Assembly: GCA_030626085.1 (NCBI GenBank)
Contig: DAOUPQ010000001.1
Location: forward strand, 1 to 41,449
Direction of reading: 5' to 3'
DNA from: Flavobacteriia bacterium
Lineage (GTDB): Bacteria; Bacteroidota; Bacteroidia; Flavobacteriales; Flavobacteriaceae
DNA length: 41,449 bases
Positions 35,580 through 41,449 of the stretch are shown here, one piece after another. Position numbers and translations under genes: made by a program. The stretch's first letter is position 1. Each line of letters begins with the position of its first letter. Under the pieces are notes generated by a model that worked only from the letters and a program-made list of their open reading frames with translations, searched no databases and was not told the DNA's origin.

Positions 35580-35784
35580 CACAAAAATATTTAGGAGAAT
35601 GCATATTGAAATAAGTATAAGCTATATTGTCAAATATCTCATCAATCTTTATCTACTTCTAGATATTACACTTCTAAAACAAATTCAGATTGTCAAAATA
35701 GACACAGGACATGGGAATTTTTCAGGATTATTATTACAAATTATCAAATCATTTAGGATAGCAAGTAGGGTTTAAACAAGTAAA

Positions 35785-36550
35785 ATTCAAAATTAAGTCC
35801 AAAATATTCTTATTGGACTCAAGTACAATCAGTCTGTGGGTATTATTATTTGATTGGGCAAAGTATGAAACAAAAAAAGGAGCTATAAATTACATACATT
35901 ACTTGTTTTTGATGGCAATTTACTAGCATATGTTAATACTACAGATAGTAAAAACAGCAGATAATAAAGAGGCTTATGATATTCCATTAGTAAAAGGAAG
36001 TGTTATTGTTGCCGACCGATTTTACAATGATTTTTCACTACTAAATATTTGGGACAACAATGAAGTATATATTGCTGTTAGGCATAAAAAAACATTAAAT
36101 TTAAGACGACAAAAGAAAATAAATTACCTGAAAACAGACATTTACATTTATCAAAAGATGAGATTATTGAATTGACAGGAAAGAATTCAAAAGGTAAATA
36201 CCCTAAACGTTTAATACGAGTTGCAATATGGGATGAGAAGAATCAACAAGTAATAGAAGTTATCACTAATCATGAAACTTAGTGTGCCAATACAATAAGT
36301 GAATTGTATAAAATCAGTTGGGATATAAAGATGTTTTTTAGAGATATTAATCAGCTACTTCATATCAAATCTTTTATTGAAACCAGTCAAAATGTAGTGA
36401 TGATACAAATCTGGTTTGCTTTAATCACGATTTTGATCTTAAAGTACTTGAAGGCATTAGCCAAAAACAAATAGTATTTATCTAATATAGCAGCTTTTCT
36501 TAGACTTAACCTTTTTGTGAAAATTGATCTTTAAAAATAGTTAGATGGAC
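35785..36550 (+). pseudogene. Degenerate IS4-type transposase
   Basis: Pieces of one DDE transposase appear in order in shifting frames. FLLDSSTISLWVLLFDWAKY (about 35807-35866) has the first catalytic Asp. FDGNLLAYVNTTD follows in another frame near 35911. IPLVKGSVIVADRFYND (about 35972-36033) has the second Asp. KLPENRHLHLSKDEIIELTG begins at 36121, and YKISWDIKMFFRDINQLL is the YREK-like signature with Arg and the catalytic Glu changed to Ser and Lys. There are at least three frame changes and in-frame stops at 36280-36282 and 36472-36474. The element is dead. The stretch 35580-35785 is AT-rich and unassigned. Confidence 0.85.
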
Positions 36551-36690
36551 TTTTTATATAAAAAAGAAAACCACCAGATCAATTAATACATGGGGTTCTT
36601 TTTTGAAAAACAGGAAATAAGCTTGTATCGTAGTAAAATCAAAGTGTTTTTTCTAAAAAAATATTTTTAGGACAGGATTAAATTTTTTTG

Positions 36691-36698
36691 TATATTTA
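36691..36698 (+). promoter_or_regulatory. Candidate Bacteroidota -7 box upstream of the sugar transferase
   Basis: TATATTTA at 36691-36698 is close to the Bacteroidota -7 consensus TAnnTTTG and is preceded by a T-rich region, but I cannot find a good TTTG -33 element at the right distance. It lies about 170 bases before the sugar transferase start, which would leave a long leader. Confidence 0.25.
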
Positions 36699-36776
36699 CA
36701 CCGTTAGAAAAAGAATTAATAAATGTCAATTATATGCTCCCCTCATATGAATAATTGGTATGCTAAAGAAAATTTA

Positions 36777-36812
36777 GTTACTTGTAGAAGTAACTTGTTT
36801 GGTTTTTTTGGT
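36777..36812 (+). promoter_or_regulatory. Hairpin plus T-rich stretch in the leader of the sugar transferase
   Basis: A perfect 6-base stem, gttact (36777-36782) with agtaac (36789-36794) and a 6-base loop, is followed by ttgtttggttttttt. It lies about 60-75 bases before the ATG at 36871. It could be an attenuator or a weak terminator that separates the genes to the left from the conserved sugar transferase-wzc unit. The stem is short and weak, so the call is tentative. Confidence 0.35.
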
Positions 36813-36870
36813 ATACTTTTTTTGTTTTTATAAGGGATAGTTTATTTAAAGACTTGTAAAAATTGTTGTT

Positions 36871-38358
36871 ATGAAAACAAAACTACCTAATCAAAATCTT
36901 CTTAAAAGATCTCGAAAAAAGTTACGTATAAAATATAAATTGACATCTGTTGAAAGAAGAGAATATTTTTCAACTGAAAACAGGACTCGAATTGTTGTAG
37001 ATGGACAAAGTGGAGAATTCACTATTGGTGAAATTTGTTTAAGGGAAGGTATTACACCTATTATTTTTAATCAATGGAGTAAAGATTTTTTAGAGAATAC
37101 TTCTGAAAACAGAATAGATCTGCGACCTGTTAAGAAATCTTTTTCTGATGATGACAGATATAGAATAGTTTTAGAAGGGAATAATGGTACCTATAGTATT
37201 GCTGAGATTTGTAAAAAAGAAAATATTGCTCAAGATGAATTTTTAAAATGGAGTGATGAATTTCTTCAGATAAAAAAGAAGAGAAAGAATAGAGAAAGAG
37301 CTAATGATTTCCATACAATTAAGATAAAGGAATTAATTGAAAATCTTGTTGGGGAAGATATATTAGAATATTTTGAGAGTTTTATTGATGTTACCTCCAA
37401 AGAAACAATTGTTATACAGCATCATCATACATGTTCAAAGGATAAAACGCTAAAGAATAAATCAAATTTGGTTTGTTTGTCCAGAATCAATGATATAAGA
37501 AATATCAATAAACATTTTGAGTTAATTAATTCAAAATTACCGCAAGGAGGTGTTTTTATTGGTTGTTTAGAAACTCTGACTGCAAGAAGAGAAAGAAACA
37601 ATAACAAAGGGATTCCTATTTTAAATGATCTGTACATGGGTTTAGAGTTTCTGTTTAAACGAGTTATTCCAAAATTAAATGTTACTAAAAAGTACTATTT
37701 TAATTTAACAAAAGGTAAAGGTAGATTATTATCTAAAGCAGAAGGATTAGGGAGATTGGTAAGTTGTGGCTTTAAGATCATGGATCATAAAAATATAAAT
37801 GGCCTGACTTATTTTATTGTAAAAAAAGATAAAGAGCCTACATTTGATTTGAATCCGAGCTATGGACCAATCTATAAAATGCCTAGAATAGGTAAAAACG
37901 GTAAAATTATTAAGGTTTATAAATTTAGAACCATGCATCCTTATAGTGAATATTTACAAGACTATGTTTTGAAGTCAAACGGATATGCAGAAACCGGTAA
38001 GCCCGCAGAAGATTTTAGGATACCCATATGGGGAAAGTTTTTTAGAAGGTTTTGGTTTGATGAAATCCCTCAATTGATTAATGTCTTAAAAGGTGATATG
38101 AAATTAGTAGGTATTCGTCCTGTTTCTAAAAGGTATTTTCAAGATATTCCTAAAGAAATGCAAAAATTACGTTTAACCCAAAAGCCGGGTTGTATTCCAC
38201 CCTATGTGGCATTAAACCGTGATGGAAATGTAATGAGTGTTTTACAATCTGAAAAAGATTATTTAGAAGAAAAAATAAGAAACCCATATTTTGCAGATAC
38301 AAAATACTTTTTTAAAGCAATATTTAATATTATTTTTAAGCATAAACGCAGTGCATAA
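36871..38358 (+). CDS. Initiating sugar transferase fused to two N-terminal transposase-like HTH repeats
   Basis: A 495-residue protein of unusual build. Residues 33-75 and 91-133 are two copies of a helix-turn-helix like that of IS3-type OrfA proteins: FS..xRxRIVxxG..G..(T/S)I.EIC and then xFxxWS.(E/D)FL. Residues about 150-320 form a middle domain seen in Bacteroidota sugar transferases (RINDIRNINKHFELINSKLP, then GGVFIGCLET), resembling a methyltransferase fold. Residues 331-495 are the bacterial sugar transferase catalytic domain, with KVYKFRTMHPYS, DFRIPIWGKFFRRF, and WFDEIPQLINVLKGDMKLVG. The domain should transfer a sugar phosphate to undecaprenyl phosphate and start each repeat unit. 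No transmembrane helices of the WbaP/WcaJ type are visible. The role of the HTH repeats is unknown. The frame is continuous, so this is not two adjacent genes. Confidence 0.85.
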   Translation: MKTKLPNQNLLKRSRKKLRIKYKLTSVERREYFSTENRTRIVVDGQSGEFTIGEICLREGITPIIFNQWSKDFLENTSENRIDLRPVKKSFSDDDRYRIVLEGNNGTYSIAEICKKENIAQDEFLKWSDEFLQIKKKRKNRERANDFHTIKIKELIENLVGEDILEYFESFIDVTSKETIVIQHHHTCSKDKTLKNKSNLVCLSRINDIRNINKHFELINSKLPQGGVFIGCLETLTARRERNNNKGIPILNDLYMGLEFLFKRVIPKLNVTKKYYFNLTKGKGRLLSKAEGLGRLVSCGFKIMDHKNINGLTYFIVKKDKEPTFDLNPSYGPIYKMPRIGKNGKIIKVYKFRTMHPYSEYLQDYVLKSNGYAETGKPAEDFRIPIWGKFFRRFWFDEIPQLINVLKGDMKLVGIRPVSKRYFQDIPKEMQKLRLTQKPGCIPPYVALNRDGNVMSVLQSEKDYLEEKIRNPYFADTKYFFKAIFNIIFKHKRSA

Positions 38359-38482
38359 ATTTATTTTATAGATAAATATTAATACTATTTAACAATTTTC
38401 TTATTTTTGAACGTTATTTATATGATATTGTAAGTATGTCTATTCTGAATTGATAACGGATAAACAAACCTAATTTTTATGT

Positions 38483-40855
38483 ATGGAATTTGATAGTAAT
38501 TTTAATGATGAACATTTTGATGAATCAGTAGGTGTAAGGGAAATATTAGAAAAATATTTGATTCATTTTAAATGGTTTATTTTAAGTATATTAGTATTTG
38601 GTGTATTATTTTTTATAAAATTGCACTATGAAGTACCCATGTACAACGTTAGTGCTTCTATTCTTATTAAGGAACAACAAAGAGGTAATTCAATTGCTAA
38701 TCTGACTGCATTTGAAGACCTTGGTTTGTTTGCAAGTGGAGATAATAGTTTGGAGAATGAAATGCAGATTTTAAAATCACGTAAATTGAATTCAATAACT
38801 GTTGAAGAGCTAAAATTAAATATAAGATATTTTATTGAGGATAGTCCTTTTGATACTGAACAGTTTCCCAATTTTCCAATAATTTTAAACTTTAAATCTG
38901 ATTCATCTACAGTTAAAAACATTTCTTCAAAATTTGAAATTATTATAATATCTAAGGATAAATTTAAATTTATTGATTTTGATAAAAATTCATATGTGGT
39001 CAAGTTATTTAAGGAAGATTTTTCTGCAAATTTGGGGAATAAAGAAAGATCTGATAAAAGGATTATTAATATTAGTTTAAATAATGATTTTGGTGAAGAT
39101 CTCATTGGTAAAAAAGTTAAAGTTAAGATTAGTTCAGTTAATGAAACCATAGATAGTTATATAGGTAGATTGGAAATTGAGCCGGTTGATGAAATATTAT
39201 CAAATGTCTTAAAAATAACAATGGATAATGAAGTTATTCCAAAAGGAATTGCATTTATTAATAATTTGATTGAGCAATACAATGCGGATGGTATTATTGA
39301 TAAAAATTTAATTGCTCAGTCGACTACTAATTTTTTAGATGAAAGATTGCTTTTGATCTCAAAGGAATTGAAGGCTATTGAAACAATGGCCTATCAGTAT
39401 AAATCCAATAGAGGAATGGTAGGTGTTAATGCGGGTGCATCAAATATCTATTTGCAATCTTCTTCTATAGCTGAAAGTGAAACGCTTGTTGTAAACACCC
39501 AATTAACTTTAGTAAATTATATGTTGGAAGAGTTAAATAAAAGTAATCTTACCGATCCACTTCCAGGTAATATTGGATTATCAGACCCATCAATTATAGA
39601 CATGATAGGCAAATATAATAATTTGGTATTACAGAGAAACAGAATATTAAAAAGCTCAACAACAAAAAATCCACTAATTACAAATATTGATTCTCAATTA
39701 AATATTTTAAAGAATAATTTAAAAGCTAGTTTCAAAACTTTAAGATCATCAGCTCAAATTCAATTAGATGGATTGACTAGACAAAGAGGTCAAATAAGTT
39801 CTAAAATTTCATCTGTACCTAAACATGAAAAAGAACTTAAGGAAATTGTTCGACAACAAGAGACAAAAAATGCACTTTATTTGTTTTTATTACAAAAAAG
39901 AGAAGAATCCATTATATCAAATGCAGTAAGCATCGAGAAAGCTAAGATAATTGATGAGGCTTATAGTAATGGGCGAAAGATTTCACCAAAAAAAATGACA
40001 AACTATATAGGGGCTATTATATTAGGTTTATTAATTCCTTTTTTAATTATATATATTAAAGACCTATTGGATGTCAAAGTACATGATGAAAGAGATATAA
40101 AAAAATTAAGAATCCCATATATTGGTGATATACCTTTGGTGACTTCTAAAAAGAATTTATTTGTATCAGAAGGAGATAACTCAAATGTAGCTGAAGCATT
40201 CCGTTTTATTAGAACCAATATCAACTTTATGTTAGATAGAAAAGATGTGGGAAAAACTGTATTTATTACATCAACTCTTAGTAAAGAGGGGAAAACTTTT
40301 ACTGCTATTAATCTAGCATCTTCTTTGGCCATTTCTGGTAAAAAAACTTTGCTTATAGCAATGGATGTAAGAGCACCTAAAATAAATAAATATTTAGATT
40401 TAGAAGAGATGCTTGGAGTTACTAATTATATAAAAAATAATGGATTAGCAGTTGAAGATATTATTGGATCTAATTCGAAACTTGAGAATCTACATATAAT
40501 TAATTCCGGAGACATACCCCCAAATCCGGTTGAATTATTAATGAGCAATCGAGTTCAGGAAATATTTGATTATGCAAAAGATAATTATGAATACATTATT
40601 GTGGATACTGCACCTGTCGGTATGGTAACTGATACAATTCAGATAAGTAATTATGCAGATCTAACTATATATGTTGTCAAAGCTAATTTTATAGATAAAC
40701 GAATGCTACATATACCTAAAAAACTTCATAAAGAACAAAAATTACACAATATGGCTATTTTAATCAATGGTTCTGATTATACTAAAGGAGCTTATGGATA
40801 TGGATATGGATATGGCAATAAGAAGAAAAAACCTTGGTATAAAAAGATAATTTAA
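38483..40855 (+). CDS. wzc: Wzc-type polysaccharide co-polymerase and tyrosine autokinase
   Basis: A 790-residue inner-membrane protein. The Wzz domain has a first membrane helix at about 33-50 and a second at about 505-526 (YIGAIILGLLIPFLIIYI), with a long periplasmic region including coiled-coil segments between them. The cytoplasmic BY-kinase domain has Walker A TSTLSKEGKTFTAINLA (about 595-611), Walker A' LLIAMDVRAPK, and Walker B YIIVDTAPVG near 703. The C-terminus is a tyrosine cluster, YGYGYGYG (Tyr771, 773, 775, 777) plus Tyr786, the autophosphorylation tail. It controls chain length and works with Wzy. It is about 125 bases after the sugar transferase, with which it forms the conserved right end of the locus. 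Confidence 0.93.
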   Translation: MEFDSNFNDEHFDESVGVREILEKYLIHFKWFILSILVFGVLFFIKLHYEVPMYNVSASILIKEQQRGNSIANLTAFEDLGLFASGDNSLENEMQILKSRKLNSITVEELKLNIRYFIEDSPFDTEQFPNFPIILNFKSDSSTVKNISSKFEIIIISKDKFKFIDFDKNSYVVKLFKEDFSANLGNKERSDKRIINISLNNDFGEDLIGKKVKVKISSVNETIDSYIGRLEIEPVDEILSNVLKITMDNEVIPKGIAFINNLIEQYNADGIIDKNLIAQSTTNFLDERLLLISKELKAIETMAYQYKSNRGMVGVNAGASNIYLQSSSIAESETLVVNTQLTLVNYMLEELNKSNLTDPLPGNIGLSDPSIIDMIGKYNNLVLQRNRILKSSTTKNPLITNIDSQLNILKNNLKASFKTLRSSAQIQLDGLTRQRGQISSKISSVPKHEKELKEIVRQQETKNALYLFLLQKREESIISNAVSIEKAKIIDEAYSNGRKISPKKMTNYIGAIILGLLIPFLIIYIKDLLDVKVHDERDIKKLRIPYIGDIPLVTSKKNLFVSEGDNSNVAEAFRFIRTNINFMLDRKDVGKTVFITSTLSKEGKTFTAINLASSLAISGKKTLLIAMDVRAPKINKYLDLEEMLGVTNYIKNNGLAVEDIIGSNSKLENLHIINSGDIPPNPVELLMSNRVQEIFDYAKDNYEYIIVDTAPVGMVTDTIQISNYADLTIYVVKANFIDKRMLHIPKKLHKEQKLHNMAILINGSDYTKGAYGYGYGYGNKKKKPWYKKII

Positions 40856-41260
40856 TCTCCAATAATATAGGAAATATAAAATATTTTTGGGTTTCAATAA
40901 TTTTGAACGTATTTGGTCAGAATCCAATATTTATTTTTATTCAAAAAATACAATTAAATTGCAATATAAATATTTCTAAAACATGTTAATCTTAATTTAA
41001 AAATAAACATTTTAAGTTAGAATATAAATACATTTTTTGAGTTAGTCATTTACTTTCCGTAACTTGTGGTCAACAGAAGTTTGATTTTTAACACTTGCCA
41101 TGAAGGCCCCTTTTAGGGGCTAGTCAAAGCCACTTTCTAAGAAGGTGTGATTTTTACTAATAAAATTTAATAAAATAAGGTATAAACAGCATGAAAATAT
41201 TTACATTTGTATTATTACTAGTAGAGTAATATGAAAAATTTATAATTTAAAATATTTGTT
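40856..41260. other. Intergenic region between wzc and the secreted protein gene
   Basis: 405 bases, AT-rich, with no coding frame. Apart from the GC-rich hairpins at 41106-41155, I see no gene or repeat. The promoter of the downstream gene should lie in the last 100 bases. Confidence 0.5.
41106..41155 (+). terminator. Two consecutive hairpins, the second followed by a T-run
   Basis: gcccc (41106-41110) pairs with ggggc (41116-41120) around tttta. A second stem, cacttt (41131-41136) with aaggtg (41142-41147, one G-T pair), is followed after three bases by five Ts (41151-41155). GC-rich stems are rare in this AT-rich window. This may end the wzc transcript, or act in the leader of the downstream gene. 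Confidence 0.45.
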
Positions 41261-41449
41261 ATGATAAAAAATATACTTTTTACTTTTTTGATAGTTTTCT
41301 CCTCTTTTGTTGTTCAAGGTCAAATAACTTTAACTACAAACTCAACAAATGGAGCTTGGACGACTCCGAGTTCTTTACAAGCAAATGTAAATTCAGGAGA
41401 TTTACTTCATTGGGAGGCTACAAATGGATTGATAGGTACATTAACAGCA
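41261..41449 (+). CDS. Secreted protein, N-terminal part (continues beyond the window)
   Basis: The ATG at 41261 opens a frame of 63 codons that runs off the end of the window. The first 20 residues (MIKNILFTFLIVFSSFVVQG) form a clear Sec signal peptide, with likely cleavage before Gln21, which would be typical of a Bacteroidota exported protein. The mature start, QITLTTNSTNGAWTTPSSLQ, is rich in Thr, Ser and Asn, as in surface adhesins or carbohydrate-binding proteins. I cannot tell whether a type IX secretion tail follows. It lies beyond the end of the polysaccharide unit and probably has its own promoter. Confidence 0.7.
   Translation, partial: MIKNILFTFLIVFSSFVVQGQITLTTNSTNGAWTTPSSLQANVNSGDLLHWEATNGLIGTLTA

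Noticed and set aside
38626..39150. 174-codon open frame on the minus strand inside wzc
   Set aside because: It lies fully opposite a strong, conserved coding gene, its protein has low-complexity composition, and it matches no family I know.
40003..40332. 109-codon minus-strand open frame within wzc
   Set aside because: Shadow of the region between the second membrane helix and Walker A of Wzc; no start context or family match.
1..41449. tRNA or rRNA genes
   Set aside because: I saw no cloverleaf-like GC-rich stretch with a TTCGA-type arm and no rRNA-like sequence; a dedicated search would settle it.

Overview
The window reads as a surface-polysaccharide (O-antigen or capsule) biosynthesis locus from a member of the Bacteroidota, most likely a Flavobacteriia-like organism. 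The reasons are the very AT-rich composition, the absence of Shine-Dalgarno-like sites, the Bacteroidota-type initiating sugar transferase and Wzc, and the characteristic low-complexity intergenic repeats (aaagttaaaag-type and cagta-type). Genus cannot be fixed from sequence alone. Every gene I can support lies on the + strand.

Layout. (1) 1-725: the 3' end of a DDE transposase and a comparatively GC-rich spacer. (2) 726-5305: a WbpB-like sugar oxidase, then Wzy polymerase, Wzx flippase and a hexapeptide acetyltransferase, the last three overlapping. (3) 5740-11353: the three-gene UDP-L-FucNAc pathway (capE, capF, capG), with an MBOAT/SGNH O-acylation pair inserted between capF and capG. (4) 11343-19113: three GT4 glycosyltransferases, an AsnB amidotransferase, an alkaline-phosphatase-superfamily protein and a protein with a nucleotidyltransferase-like motif. 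(5) 19539-29390: an unusual acyl/amide module made of acyl-AMP ligase, PrmC/HemK-like methyltransferase, acyl carrier protein, a second AsnB and a NadE-type amide ligase, followed by a second, decayed ligase, a GNAT-like remnant, an NTF2-like protein and a frameshifted second PrmC-like gene. (6) 29542-35579: hexapeptide transferase, ATP-grasp enzyme, DUF354 protein, GDP-mannose-6-dehydrogenase-like enzyme and two polysaccharide-deacetylase-type proteins. (7) 35785-36550: a wrecked IS4-type transposase. (8) 36871-40855: an initiating sugar transferase carrying two transposase-like helix-turn-helix repeats at its N-terminus, and a Wzc-type tyrosine autokinase. (9) 41261 to the end: the start of a secreted protein.

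How the genes work together (inference). The sugar transferase would load the first sugar phosphate on undecaprenyl phosphate. The GT4 enzymes, and possibly the DUF354 protein, would extend the repeat with L-FucNAc and uronic acids (mannuronic acid from the dehydrogenase; a GlcNAcA-derived sugar from the WbpB-like enzyme, whose partners are not in the window). The MBOAT/SGNH pair, the hexapeptide transferases, AsnB, ATP-grasp and the ligase/ACP/PrmC-like/NadE module would decorate sugars with acyl, amide or N-methyl-amide groups. Wzx, Wzy and Wzc would export, polymerise and control chain length.

The most notable points are the HTH-HTH-sugar transferase fusion, the ligase-PrmC-ACP-AsnB-NadE module with its decayed second half, and the phosphodiesterase/nucleotidyltransferase-like pair. 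Many gaps hold gene debris (glycosyltransferase 3' ends, a PglD/NeuD-like start, a GNAT-like piece, transposase pieces), which marks this as a locus that turns over rapidly by gene exchange.
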